A DNA stretch of 64,000 nucleotides from Ensifer sp. Root278 (GCF_001429285.1 NZ_LMJJ01000044.1:88842-152841), one strand, 5' to 3'; numbered from the stretch's first letter, positions 39,135 through 49,139 are shown. Numbers and translations: made by a program. The notes: generated by a model from the letters alone, not told the origin.

Positions 39135-40663
39135 GCGCGCGTGGCAAGTCGTGGTGTACCGCGGCGCTTTCTGTGGTGGCATGGCTCGCCTTGCTTGCGG
39201 CTCCGGCCGTGGCCGGCGACCGGGCCTTGCTCATCGGTGTCGGCAGCTACCCGAGCCTGTCGCCAAAATTCGCACTCAAAGGTCCGAAGAACGATCTCGT
39301 GGCAATGCAGGGCCTGCTGACGGGAAAACTTGGTTTCGACCCGTCCTCGATCCGCATTTTGAAGGAGGAGCAGGCGACGCGATCAGGGATACTCTCGGCC
39401 ATGAACACGTGGCTGGTCGAAGCAACCGGACCCGGCGATCGCGTCTACATCTACTTTTCCGGTCACGGCCTTCAGGTGACGGATGCAGATGGCGACGAGC
39501 AGGATGGACTGGACGAGGCGCTGGCGCCCGTCGATATCGTCTCCGGTGAAACGGACTGGCAAGGCGCGATCCTCGACGATGAGATCGACCGGATCCTGGA
39601 ACGGCTGCAGGGGCGGGCGGTGACGATGGTGATTGATGCCTGCCATTCAGGCACGATCTCTCGTTCGCTTTCCGACGACGTCTCGTCGGGCATCGAGGGC
39701 GCTCGTTTCCTGCCCCGCCCGCATGCCAAGCCGGTTGAGCAGGCATTGACCCGCGGCCTCAGGATCGATCTTGCCGTCGTCGATAAGCCGAAGCTGGTGG
39801 AATCGGGCGTGACCGCCTGGAGCGCGGCCGCTCCATACCAGGTGGCCTGGGACGATGTGCGGCTTCCCGTCGAAGATCGGCACGGCGTGTTCACCGCGGC
39901 TTTCGTCGCTGGCCAGACCGGCAATGCGGCGGACGCCAACGGCAACGGTTTGACGAGCAATGCCGAACTGCTCGAATTCGTAAAGGTGCAGTCGACCGCT
40001 TACTGCTCCTCGCAGGAAAAATGCGGCAATCTCGACCCGCAATTGGAAAGCAAGGCGCAGACGCTTGGCGAGAGTGCAATCGCACCCGAAAAGCTCGGTG
40101 CGGGTGGCAACGGGCAGGGGACTTACCAGCAATCCAGCGCTCCAAGTGGGACGCCGACGACCTATCAGGACTCCGATGCGGTCAACGCGATCGGTGACAT
40201 CATCGGCAAGACCGAGACCGGCGAAGTGAAACTCGTCATAGACCGACCCACGACCATGAAGGCCGGCGACGTTTTCAAGCTGACAGTCACCAGCCGGACC
40301 GGCGGCGACCTGCTGCTCTTCGACGTGAACAGCCAGGGCAAGGCCACGCAGGTCTTCCCGAACGAGTTCGCGCAGAAGATCACGCCGCTTGCGCCGGACG
40401 TACCGCTGACATTACCGGACGACTATTATGGCTTCGATTTCGAAGCGTCGGGTGAGGGCGAGAGTGCCTTCGTTGCACTCGTGGTCAGCGATGCCGTCGA
40501 TCTGAGCGACGTCGCGCCGAAATCCCGTGGTCTGAAGGTTGAGCTGAATACCCGGGAGACCTTGAGCGACATCGTCGCGCGGCTACAGAAGACCTGGGCC
40601 GATGATCTTGACAGGCGTAGTATCCGCTGGTCCGTCGGCACTTTGCGCTATCGCGTTGAATAG
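39131..40663 (+). CDS. exported caspase-fold (C14) protein 2 with DUF4384 domain
   Basis: A 510-residue protein; the signal peptide ends near residue 28 (PAVAG). The caspase domain has H112 (YFSGHGLQ) and C171 (VIDACHSGT) with DGDEQDGLDEAL between. The linker at about 310-350 is rich in Gly, Ser and Thr. The DUF4384 domain (about 365-460) reads MKAGDVFKLTVTSRTGGDLLLFDVNSQGKATQVFPN. It is paralogous in plan but clearly diverged from caspase 1, and the start codon overlaps the previous stop. Last gene of the unit; a terminator follows 28 bases later. Confidence 0.88.
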   Translation: MSARGKSWCTAALSVVAWLALLAAPAVAGDRALLIGVGSYPSLSPKFALKGPKNDLVAMQGLLTGKLGFDPSSIRILKEEQATRSGILSAMNTWLVEATGPGDRVYIYFSGHGLQVTDADGDEQDGLDEALAPVDIVSGETDWQGAILDDEIDRILERLQGRAVTMVIDACHSGTISRSLSDDVSSGIEGARFLPRPHAKPVEQALTRGLRIDLAVVDKPKLVESGVTAWSAAAPYQVAWDDVRLPVEDRHGVFTAAFVAGQTGNAADANGNGLTSNAELLEFVKVQSTAYCSSQEKCGNLDPQLESKAQTLGESAIAPEKLGAGGNGQGTYQQSSAPSGTPTTYQDSDAVNAIGDIIGKTETGEVKLVIDRPTTMKAGDVFKLTVTSRTGGDLLLFDVNSQGKATQVFPNEFAQKITPLAPDVPLTLPDDYYGFDFEASGEGESAFVALVVSDAVDLSDVAPKSRGLKVELNTRETLSDIVARLQKTWADDLDRRSIRWSVGTLRYRVE

Positions 40664-40690
40664 GACCGAGCCAAGCAATCCGAATAGAAA

Positions 40691-40715
40691 AAGCCCGCCT
40701 CGATGAGACGGGCTT
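40691..40715. terminator. bidirectional terminator between the caspase operon and aapP
   Basis: AAGCCCG / CGGGCTT stem with a further inner CTC/GAG pairing, preceded by a run of A and followed by TCCTTG. It is 24 bases from the aapP stop and 27 from the caspase 2 stop, so it probably serves both convergent transcripts. Confidence 0.75.
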
Positions 40716-40738
40716 CCTTGTGAAGGTGTCTGCCGATC

Positions 40739-41515
<777 letters not shown>

Positions 41516-41532
41516 GCGATCCTCCCCTCATT

Positions 41533-42690
41533 TTATCGTTTATGGGCCGTGTCGAGAACGCGTTCCATGAAGCCTGAATAGCGCGACATACTGAAGCAGA
41601 AAAGCCAGAATATGAAGCCAGCGAAAATAAGGCCCGAGATCGGCGTGACCGAAGAGGCCCAGTTGGCGTCGGTGAAGTTGAAGCGAACGATGCCGAGCAG
41701 GTCGAACATGCCGATAATCGACACCAGCGACGTATCCTTGAAGAGACCGATGAAGGTGTTGACGATGCCGGGAATCACAAGCTTCAGCGCCTGCGGCAGC
41801 ACGATGAGGTTCATCTTCTGCCAGAAGCTGAGGCCGAGCGAATCTGCGCCTTCATACTGCCCCTTCGGAATGGCCTGCAGACCGCCGCGCACCACTTCGG
41901 CCATGTAGGCCGAGGCAAAGAACGACACGCCGATCAGTGCGCGCAGGAATTTGTCGAAGGTGACGCCCTGCGGCAGGAACAGGGGCAGCATGACGCTCGC
42001 CATGAACAGCACGGTGATCAGCGGAATGCCGCGCACCAGCTCGATGAAAGCGGTGCAGAGCATCTTGATCACGGGCATGTGTGATCGCCGGCCAAGTGCT
42101 AGCAGGATGCCGAGCGGCAATGACACGGCGATGCCGACGAAAGAGAGAATGAGCGTCACCATCAGGCCGCCCCAGAGCGGCGTCTCGACGAATGTCAGCC
42201 CAAACCAGCCGCCCGGAAGCAGGATCAAGGAGATGAGCGGCAGAACGGCGAAAAGCAGGATGGCGTTGATGCCCTTGTAAGGGACCTTCGGTATTGCCAT
42301 CGGCACGAGGAAAAGAATGAAGAGGATGCCGACCAGCGTCGGTCTCCAGCGTTCATCGAGCGGATAGCGGCCGTAGACGAACTGGTCGAGCTTCGCGTTG
42401 ACGAAGGCCCAGCACGCGCCGCTCCAGCCTTCCGGCTGGCTACCGCCCTGTGCAACCGTGGCGCAGACGCCACGGCCTCCACCGGTCCAGGCGGCGTCAA
42501 GGAACAGCCATTGGATTGCCGGCGGCAGGAACCACGCGAGCGCAAGTGCGCCGATGATGGTAAGCACCGTATCCTTCGGCGTGGCGAAAAGGTTCTCGCG
42601 CAGCCAGTGGACGACGCCGCCTTCTGCGATCGGCGGTGCGGAAGCCTCGATCATCGAGGCGCGGACGAAATTTGCCTGGGGTGTGGTCAT
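41533..42690 (-). CDS. aapM: general L-amino acid ABC transporter permease AapM
   Basis: A 384-residue HisMQ-family inner-membrane permease. It is longer than common 220-240-residue permeases because of extra N-terminal helices and a periplasmic loop, as is typical for Aap/Bzt. The EAA-like cytosolic loop [28 protein letters not shown] is near residue 280. ATG 42690 follows GGAGAG; an upstream in-frame ATG at 42723 inside aapQ is less likely. It begins four bases after the aapQ stop. Confidence 0.95.
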   Translation of the reverse strand: MTTPQANFVRASMIEASAPPIAEGGVVHWLRENLFATPKDTVLTIIGALALAWFLPPAIQWLFLDAAWTGGGRGVCATVAQGGSQPEGWSGACWAFVNAKLDQFVYGRYPLDERWRPTLVGILFILFLVPMAIPKVPYKGINAILLFAVLPLISLILLPGGWFGLTFVETPLWGGLMVTLILSFVGIAVSLPLGILLALGRRSHMPVIKMLCTAFIELVRGIPLITVLFMASVMLPLFLPQGVTFDKFLRALIGVSFFASAYMAEVVRGGLQAIPKGQYEGADSLGLSFWQKMNLIVLPQALKLVIPGIVNTFIGLFKDTSLVSIIGMFDLLGIVRFNFTDANWASSVTPISGLIFAGFIFWLFCFSMSRYSGFMERVLDTAHKR

Positions 42691-42694
42691 GGTC

Positions 42695-43888
42695 TTATCT
42701 CTCCACCAGGGCCATTCGGGCATTGAACCAGTTCATGAATAGCGACGTCGCGAGGCTCAGCGACAGGTAGACGACGATCCAGATCGTAACGATCTCGATC
42801 GACTGCCCCGTCTGGTTGAGGATCGTGCCGCCGACGGCCACGAGATCGGCGTAGCCGATGGCGACGGCGAGCGAGGAGTTCTTGGTCAGGTTCAGATACT
42901 GGCTGGTGAGCGGCGGAATGATGATCCTCAGCGCCTGGGGAACAACCACGAGGCGCGTCGTCAGACCCGGGCGAATGCCGAGCGCGTGCGCGGCCTCCGT
43001 CTGCCCCTTGGAAACACCGCGAATACCGGCGCGCACGATCTCGGCGATGAAGGCCGCGGTATAGAACGAGAGCGCCAGGAACAGCGACAAGAATTCCGGC
43101 CCGATGACCGAGCCGCCGGTGAGGTTGAACTTGCCGGCAACGGGAACGTCGAAGGTGATCGGCGATCCCGTGGCGAGGAACGTCAAGAGTGGTAAGCCGA
43201 TGATCAGGCCGAGAGCCGTCCAAAGAACCGGGAAGCGCTGTCCGGTGGCTTCCTGCTTCTTGCGCGCATACCGCGCCACGAAGAAGCTGGCGACGATCGC
43301 GATGAAGAAGGCAAGAACCGTGTACATCGAGCCGTCTTCAAAGATCGGTTTGGGAAAGGCGAGACCGCGGTTGTTGAGGAACATGTTGAGCGGCAGTGCC
43401 GCAGATTCACGTGGCTGCGGCAGGATCGCCAGAACGCCGCTGTACCAGAAGAAGATGACGAGCAGCGGCGGGATGTTGCGGAAGATCTCGACATAGGCGA
43501 GCGACAGCTTGGCAATTAGCCAGTTGTGCGACAGCCGTCCGATGCCGACCGCAAAGCCGATGATGGTGGCGGTGAAAATACCGCAGACAGCGACCAGCAG
43601 CGTGTTGAGCAGACCAACGACAAGCGCGCGCTGATAGGTCGAATCGCTGGTAAAGGCGATCAGCGACTGTCCAACGTCGAAACCGGCGCGCCCATTCAGG
43701 AAGCCGTAACCGGAAGCAATATTCGCTCGTTTGAGGTTCTCGATCGTATTGTCGGCGATCCAATAGACGAAGGCCGCGAGAACGACGAGGGTGAGTACCT
43801 GATAGAAGATCCCGCGCACTTGCGGGTCGTAGATGATCGACCCCGACGGTTTGCTTTTTTCAGGCGTAGTTGTGACGCCAATCGCCAT
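42695..43888 (-). CDS. aapQ: general L-amino acid ABC transporter permease AapQ
   Basis: A 397-residue inner-membrane permease, partner of AapM. Several hydrophobic helices are seen, with the EAA loop [30 protein letters not shown] near residue 295. It carries the long insertion of the Aap/Bzt type between helices 3 and 4. It is preceded, across a 90-base gap with a hairpin, by aapJ. Confidence 0.95.
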   Translation of the reverse strand: MAIGVTTTPEKSKPSGSIIYDPQVRGIFYQVLTLVVLAAFVYWIADNTIENLKRANIASGYGFLNGRAGFDVGQSLIAFTSDSTYQRALVVGLLNTLLVAVCGIFTATIIGFAVGIGRLSHNWLIAKLSLAYVEIFRNIPPLLVIFFWYSGVLAILPQPRESAALPLNMFLNNRGLAFPKPIFEDGSMYTVLAFFIAIVASFFVARYARKKQEATGQRFPVLWTALGLIIGLPLLTFLATGSPITFDVPVAGKFNLTGGSVIGPEFLSLFLALSFYTAAFIAEIVRAGIRGVSKGQTEAAHALGIRPGLTTRLVVVPQALRIIIPPLTSQYLNLTKNSSLAVAIGYADLVAVGGTILNQTGQSIEIVTIWIVVYLSLSLATSLFMNWFNARMALVER

Positions 43889-43938
43889 GCAATGCCTCTT
43901 TCCCCTTTGTCACCCTTTGGGTGTTTTTATCGTTGGAT

Positions 43939-43962
43939 GGGGAAGCGGTGACCCGCTTCCCC
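43939..43962 (-). terminator. intercistronic hairpin between aapJ and aapQ
   Basis: GGGGAAGCGG / CCGCTTCCCC, a perfect 10-bp stem with a four-base loop, lies 16 bases after the aapJ stop. Hairpins at this place in binding-protein transporters usually stabilise the binding-protein mRNA or partly end transcription, giving more binding protein than permease. The effect here is inferred. Confidence 0.6.
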
Positions 43963-43978
43963 AGTCTTGGATAATCGC

Positions 43979-45004
43979 TTAGCGGACCGGCGGGGCGTAC
44001 TGGATGCCGCCCTTGTTCCACAGGGCGTTGAGGCCGCGCTCGATCTTGAGCGGGCTGCCAGCGCCGATGTTACGGTCAAAGACTTCGCCGTAGTTGCCGA
44101 CGGCCTTGATGATGTTCACGGCCCATTCGTTGGTCAGGCCAAGGTCGGTGCCGATCTTGCTGTCAGCTTCGACGCCGAGGAAGCGCTGAACGTCCGGGTT
44201 GGCGGACTTCTTCATTTCTTCGACGTTGGCCTGGGTGATGCCGAAATCTTCGGCCTGGATCAGCGCATAATGAACCCAGCTGACGATATCGAACCACTGG
44301 TCGTCACCCTGGCGCACGGCCGGGCCGAGGGGTTCCTTCGAGATGATTTCCGGCAGGATCATGTGGTCGTCGGGCTTCGACAGCGTCAGACGCAGCGAAT
44401 AGAGGCCCGACTGGTCGGTGGTGTAGACGTCGCAACGACCGGCGTCATAGGCGGCGTTCACTTCTTCGAGCTTTTCGAAGACGACCGGATTGTACTGCAG
44501 GTTGTTGGACTTGAAGTAGTCGGCAAGGTTGAGTTCGGTGGTGGTACCGGTCTGCACGCAGACGGCTGCGCCCGAAAGCTCGAGAGCCGACTTGACGTTC
44601 AGGCTCTTGCGAACCATGAAGCCCTGGCCGTCATAGTAGTTGACCGGGCGGAAGTTGAAGCCGAGCGCGGTGTCGCGGTTGATCGTCCAGGTGGTGTTAC
44701 GCGCGAGGACATCGACCTCGCCGGACTGCAGCGCCGGGAAGCGTTCCTTGGCCGAAGTGGGCGTGAACTTCACCTTGCTGGCATCCGCGAAGATCGCGGC
44801 GGCGATTGCCTTGCAGTAGTCGACGTCGAAACCGCTCCAGTTGCCCGAGGCATCCGGTGCCGCGAAGCCGGCGAGACCGGTGTTCACGCCGCACTGGACA
44901 AAGCCCTTGGCCTTCACGTCATCAAGGGTAGCGCCCGAAGCCGCCTGTGTGCCAATCCCCATGACAGCGGCGCCAACGAGAGCTGTCAGAATTCTTTTTG
45001 CCAT
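43979..45004 (-). CDS. aapJ: general L-amino acid ABC transporter periplasmic binding protein
   Basis: A 341-residue binding protein. The signal peptide covers about residues 1-24 (ALVGAAVMGIGTQAASGA). Family features include GFDVDYCKAIAAAIF, NTTWTINRDTALGF and EPLGPAVRQGDDQWFDIV. It delivers a broad set of L-amino acids to AapQMP. First gene of the operon; AAAAAGG precedes the ATG. Confidence 0.96.
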   Translation of the reverse strand: MAKRILTALVGAAVMGIGTQAASGATLDDVKAKGFVQCGVNTGLAGFAAPDASGNWSGFDVDYCKAIAAAIFADASKVKFTPTSAKERFPALQSGEVDVLARNTTWTINRDTALGFNFRPVNYYDGQGFMVRKSLNVKSALELSGAAVCVQTGTTTELNLADYFKSNNLQYNPVVFEKLEEVNAAYDAGRCDVYTTDQSGLYSLRLTLSKPDDHMILPEIISKEPLGPAVRQGDDQWFDIVSWVHYALIQAEDFGITQANVEEMKKSANPDVQRFLGVEADSKIGTDLGLTNEWAVNIIKAVGNYGEVFDRNIGAGSPLKIERGLNALWNKGGIQYAPPVR

Positions 45005-45343
45005 TTTTAGAACCTTTTTCTGTTGTCGTTAGTTCCCGTCTGCACCAGCGCGTCTCCTGGCGCGTGCAGCCTCCGCCACCCTCCTGGCGCGAGTACAGGC
45101 TATCTCATGCTCAAATTCCATGAGGGTCAAGAGAGGCCGCCGATTTTCTGGTTTTGCATGTGAAAAACCCGAAACAAGCCAGAAAGTTAGGCAGTTTTTG
45201 GGGGCAATGGGCGGGCCCTGGGCGAAAAATCGCCAAATGCCGGCCGATGACGGCCAAAACGACGCTCCATGATTTTTGCCACTTGACCGCGGTTGTGGCT
45301 CATTCGAAGAGTTTCTCTTTCGAAATCAGAAGCGGAACATGCA
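45005..45343. other. 339-base divergent regulatory gap between aapJ and metC
   Basis: No gene is seen. A perfect CTTGAC -35 box on the minus strand (45126-45131) lies about 120 bases upstream of aapJ, but only weak -10 candidates follow at the right spacing (ATGAGA). Close by, TCAT and ATGA frame an 11-base centre (45105-45123). Toward metC there are two small hairpins, GGCGA/TCGCC (near 45222-45235) and GGCCG/CGGCC (near 45241-45255). No regulator can be assigned. Confidence 0.4.
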
Positions 45344-46534
45344 ATGGCAGACAGCGGCAATGTGAATGGCAAGGCGGGCATCAACACCCGTCTCGCTCAT
45401 AGCGGCAACAATCCCTCCGACTATTTCGGCTTCGTCAACCCGCCCGTGGTACATGCGTCCACCGTGTTGTTTCCGAATGCGAAGGCGATGGAAACGCGCG
45501 CGCAGAAGTACACCTATGGAACGCGCGGAACGCCGACCACGGATGCGCTTTGCGACGCGATCAACGAACTTGAAGGTTCCGCCGGGACGATTCTTGTACC
45601 CTCGGGCCTGGCTGCCGTAACGGTGCCGTTCCTTACCTATCTCTCGGCGGGCGATCACGCGCTGATCGTCGATTCGGTTTATTTCCCGACGCGCCACTTC
45701 TGCGACACCATGCTGAAGCGTCTTGGCGTCACCGTCGAATACTACGATCCGATGATCGGTGCCGGAATCGAAAACCTGATCCGACCGAACACGCGCCTGG
45801 TGCATACCGAAGCGCCGGGTTCGAATACGTTCGAAATGCAGGACATTCGCGCCATCGCCGACGTTGCCCATCGCCACGGCTGCGTCGTCACCATGGACAA
45901 CACCTGGGCGACGCCGGTTTACTTCAGGCCGCTCGATCACGGCGTCGATGTGTCGATCCATGCGTCCACCAAGTATCCGTCCGGTCATTCGGATGTTCTC
46001 CTGGGTACGGTGTCGGCGAACGCCGCCCACTGGCCGGCCTTGACCGAGGCGATGGTGACCCTCGGTGTCTGCGTTTCGCCCGACGACAGCTACCAGATCC
46101 TGCGTGGCCTGAGGACGATGGGCATTCGCCTCGAGCGGCACCAGGAGAGCGCACTTGCCCTGGCCCAGTGGCTGGAAGGGCGGGATGAGGTCGCCCGTGT
46201 CCTGCATCCGGCACTGCCGAGCTTCCCGGGACACGAACTCTGGAAACGCGATTTCGCCGGCGCAAGCGGCATCTTCTCCTTCGTCCTAAAAGCGGAAAGC
46301 GCCGATCGGTTCAAGGCCAAGGCGCACGCCTTCCTCGACGCGCTGAAACTGTTCGGGCTCGGCTATTCCTGGGGCGGCTTCGAGAGCTTGGCACTCCATG
46401 TCAGCCTGTCGGACCGCAAGGTGGCGCTGGCGCCGACAGAAGGTCCGGTCATCCGCCTGCAGATCGGGCTTGAGGATGTGCCGGATATCCGCCGCGACAT
46501 CGAAGCGGGATTGGCCGCGGCCAACGCCGTTTGA
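45344..46534 (+). CDS. metC: cystathionine beta-lyase (Cys/Met-metabolism PLP enzyme)
   Basis: A 396-residue PLP enzyme that cleaves cystathionine to homocysteine, pyruvate and ammonia. Signatures include YGTRGTPTTDALCDAINELE, DNTWATPVYFRP (PLP Asp) and SIHASTKYPSGHSD, with the Schiff-base Lys. TWATP and the DALKLFGLGYSWGGFES C-terminus fit cystathionine beta-lyase better than gamma-synthase. ATG 45344 is preferred over an upstream TTG-type start at 45293. Terminated by a hairpin. Confidence 0.92.
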   Translation: MADSGNVNGKAGINTRLAHSGNNPSDYFGFVNPPVVHASTVLFPNAKAMETRAQKYTYGTRGTPTTDALCDAINELEGSAGTILVPSGLAAVTVPFLTYLSAGDHALIVDSVYFPTRHFCDTMLKRLGVTVEYYDPMIGAGIENLIRPNTRLVHTEAPGSNTFEMQDIRAIADVAHRHGCVVTMDNTWATPVYFRPLDHGVDVSIHASTKYPSGHSDVLLGTVSANAAHWPALTEAMVTLGVCVSPDDSYQILRGLRTMGIRLERHQESALALAQWLEGRDEVARVLHPALPSFPGHELWKRDFAGASGIFSFVLKAESADRFKAKAHAFLDALKLFGLGYSWGGFESLALHVSLSDRKVALAPTEGPVIRLQIGLEDVPDIRRDIEAGLAAANAV

Positions 46535-46540
46535 CGGCTT

Positions 46541-46568
46541 GAGGCGCCGCATTCATTCGCGGCGCCTC
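46541..46568. terminator. hairpin between metC and the monooxygenase gene
   Basis: A perfect 10-bp stem GAGGCGCCGC / GCGGCGCCTC with an eight-base loop, seven bases after the metC stop. Convergent genes on both sides; there is no strong T-run. Confidence 0.65.
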
Positions 46569-46617
46569 GTCACCACCGACTATGGAATCTGCGTGTTGCC
46601 CACTCGCCTGTCCGCAG

Positions 46618-47781
46618 TCAGCGCTGGGCGCCGTAGCCGTAGAGCCAATCAAGGTCGGCAGCGAGCGCATCCGGTCCCTTGAGTTTCAGGACGATGTCGC
46701 GGCCGAGGCGCAGCGGCCCACGGGCGTGGTAGGCAAAATGATTGAACGCCGCGCGGCGGCGGACCCGGGAGATGCGCGGTCGACGCCTCGCTTCGAATGC
46801 AGCCAGCGCCTTCGGGATATCGATGCCGGTGGCCAGGCAGTCGGAAAGCTCGAAGGCGTCCTCAATCGCCATGGCCGCGCCCTGCGCCGCAAAGGGCGTC
46901 ATGGCATGGGCCGCGTCGCCGATCAGCACGGTCTTTCGCCCGTCTTGCCAGGCCCCGTCGTCGACTGTGCACAATGGCCAGTAGGTGGGGGCGGCAGCCT
47001 TTTCGAGCAGCGAGCGGATGCCCGCGTTCCAGCCGGAGAAAGCATTCAGGCAGTCCTGGCGGCGCTTATCCGAATCCTTGCCGACCCAGACGGCGTCGGT
47101 CTCCTTGCCCTCGATGATCGCGACAAGATTGAAACCGTCAACTTCCCGCAACGGGTAGGCGACGAGATGGGCGCGAGGGCCGAGGAACGCCGTGACCTGG
47201 TTCGGCTTGAGAAGGCCGGCGGCCGTGTCGCGCGCAAGCGTCATGCGCCAGGCGACGTTGCCTGAAAACCGTACACGACCGGCCCCGGGGACGCCGTTGC
47301 GCAACCGCGACCAGATGCCGTCGGCGCCGACGATGATGTCCGGGCGGCGCCCCGTCAGTGTTATGATGGTCTGCTCATCAGGGTTGTCGATATGGCAGCC
47401 GAGTTGCAGGCGGCAGCGCGGTTCTGCCTCCACGGCGGCAAGCAGGACTTTCTGCAGGCTCGCGCGGTGCATGACGGCATACGGCGCGTGCCAGCGGCGA
47501 CGCGCGAAAGCGCCGGCCGATACGCTGGCAAGAGGGCTCAAGGATACGCCGTCAACCAGGCCGATGCGCTCGGGCTCGCTCCAGTAGGCTTCGAGTTCCG
47601 CAAGCAGGCCGAGTTCTATGAGGATGCGTGAGGCGTTCGGCGACAATTGCAGGCCGGCGCCGACCTCGGTCAGCGCCGTTGCCCGTTCGATGATGTCGAC
47701 TTCGAAGCCTCGGCGGGCGAGGCACAAGGCGGCCGTAAGCCCGCCGATACCGGCGCCGATGATCGCGACAGGGCGCGACAT
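46618..47781 (-). CDS. FAD-dependent monooxygenase (salicylate hydroxylase-like)
   Basis: A 387-residue class A flavoprotein monooxygenase. GAGIGGLTAAL near residue 9 binds the ADP part of FAD; a DG motif (VGADGIWS near 150) and GDAAHAMTPFAAQGAAMAIED (near 280) complete the FAD site. Relatives hydroxylate small aromatic acids such as salicylate or 6-hydroxynicotinate; the substrate here is not known. It may be co-transcribed from the zinc-finger gene? No: that gene lies downstream in coordinates but upstream in reading order, nine bases away. Confidence 0.85.
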   Translation of the reverse strand: MSRPVAIIGAGIGGLTAALCLARRGFEVDIIERATALTEVGAGLQLSPNASRILIELGLLAELEAYWSEPERIGLVDGVSLSPLASVSAGAFARRRWHAPYAVMHRASLQKVLLAAVEAEPRCRLQLGCHIDNPDEQTIITLTGRRPDIIVGADGIWSRLRNGVPGAGRVRFSGNVAWRMTLARDTAAGLLKPNQVTAFLGPRAHLVAYPLREVDGFNLVAIIEGKETDAVWVGKDSDKRRQDCLNAFSGWNAGIRSLLEKAAAPTYWPLCTVDDGAWQDGRKTVLIGDAAHAMTPFAAQGAAMAIEDAFELSDCLATGIDIPKALAAFEARRRPRISRVRRRAAFNHFAYHARGPLRLGRDIVLKLKGPDALAADLDWLYGYGAQR

Positions 47782-47790
47782 CGTGGCCTA

Positions 47791-48036
47791 TCAGGCGGCT
47801 TTGTGGGCGAAGAGGCAGCCGGGCGGGTTGGTTTCCGTCGCCTTCAGCTTCGGATTGTAGCGATAGAGTGTGGAGCAGTAGGAGCAGACCTTCTCGTTGT
47901 CGTCGCCCATATCGATGAAGATGTGCGGGTGATCGTACGGAATGGACGCGCCGGTGCACATGAATTCCTTGACGCCGATTTCGATTGCCTGATGTCCGCC
48001 GTCGTTCTGGAAGTGCGGGATGCTGTGGCCGGCCAT
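47791..48036 (-). CDS. zinc-finger domain protein (zf-CHCC, NDUFS6-like)
   Basis: An 81-residue protein ending in the zf-CHCC pattern: a Cys/His set with C26, HPHIFIDMGDDNEKVCSYCSTLYRY. It resembles the zinc-binding accessory subunit NDUFS6 of respiratory complex I, present in alphaproteobacteria. ATG 48036 is chosen over a frame start at 48111 because homologous length is about 80. It reads into the monooxygenase gene after nine bases, so both are probably on one transcript. Confidence 0.85.
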   Translation of the reverse strand: MAGHSIPHFQNDGGHQAIEIGVKEFMCTGASIPYDHPHIFIDMGDDNEKVCSYCSTLYRYNPKLKATETNPPGCLFAHKAA

Positions 48037-48206
48037 GTCATGCTCCGATGAATGCAAGTCTCTAAAGTTGGCGGCACCATAGTGAGCTTTGCTGCAAAAG
48101 TGTAGCGGCAAACACGCCGCAGCTGTGGTTTTTGCCGGGGCGGGGTTTCACTCGCCAGAGCGACGAACTAGGTTGCGCCGGATCGATACCTCCCAGGATG
48201 ATAAAG

Positions 48207-48992
48207 ATGGATCTCAATCCGCCGCCGTTTTCCCGCTTTACCCATGAAGGCCTGGAGATCGCCTTCTTTGACGAAGGTGATCCAGCCGGCGCGCCCATTC
48301 TCCTCATTCATGGGTTTGCCTCGAGCGCCAACGTCAACTGGGTTTTCCCGGGGTGGCTGAAGACGCTGGGCGATGCCGGCTACCGTGTGATCGCGCTCGA
48401 CAACCGCGGGCATGGCAAGAGCAGTAAACCCTACGATCCAGCGCTTTATCATCCGCAGCAGATGGCGGGCGACGCCGTAGCGCTTTTGGGTCATCTCGGC
48501 ATCGCCGAAGCACATGTGATGGGCTACTCGATGGGCGCACGCATCTCGGCCTTCATGGCACTCGCCCATCCCCACCGCGTCCGTTCGCTGGTCTTTGGCG
48601 GGCTCGGCATCGGCATGGTGACGGGGGTAGGGGATTGGGACCCGATTGCCGATGCCTTGTCGGCGCCGTCTCTGGATGTCGTGACCCATGCACGCGGCCG
48701 CATGTTCCGCGCCTTTGCCGACCAGACCAAAAGCGACAGGCAGGCGCTTGCGGCCTGCATCTCGACGTCTCGCGATCTGCTGACGGCTGAGGACATGGGG
48801 CGCATCGACGTGCCGACCCTGATCGGTGTCGGGACCAAGGACGACATTGCCGGCTCACCGCAGGAGCTGGCGGAGTTGATGCCCAACGCGCGTGCGCTTG
48901 ATATTCCGGGCAGGGATCATATGCTCGCCGTGGGTGACCGGGTTTTCAAGAAGGCCGTGCTCGAATTCCTCGAGGAAGTGGCGCGCGCCTAG
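48207..48992 (+). CDS. alpha/beta-fold hydrolase
   Basis: A 261-residue hydrolase. The oxyanion HGFASSANVNW is near residue 35, the nucleophile elbow is GYSMGAR (Ser near 105), the acid lies in IGVGTKDDIAG and the catalytic His in GRDHMLAVGD. There is no signal peptide. Substrates in this family range from esters to lactones, so none is proposed. ATG 48207 has AGGAT upstream; ATG 48198 would add three residues. Confidence 0.85.
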   Translation: MDLNPPPFSRFTHEGLEIAFFDEGDPAGAPILLIHGFASSANVNWVFPGWLKTLGDAGYRVIALDNRGHGKSSKPYDPALYHPQQMAGDAVALLGHLGIAEAHVMGYSMGARISAFMALAHPHRVRSLVFGGLGIGMVTGVGDWDPIADALSAPSLDVVTHARGRMFRAFADQTKSDRQALAACISTSRDLLTAEDMGRIDVPTLIGVGTKDDIAGSPQELAELMPNARALDIPGRDHMLAVGDRVFKKAVLEFLEEVARA

Positions 48993-49139
48993 ACTGCCGA
49001 ACAAGACGGAACGCGGGAAGCACCGCAAGCTTGCCCGCTTCTGAGCTGCTCGACCGAGGGTGGAACTGAGGCCGAGCCATTTAAGTCATACCGGATTTCC
49101 CCTATAGTGACTGTAGGACGGACAGGAAGGAGAGCGACG

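Noticed and set aside
45005-45343. riboswitch upstream of metC
   Set aside because: A SAM-II-type or other methionine riboswitch would be sensible here, but no matching conserved core was recognised; only small hairpins are visible.
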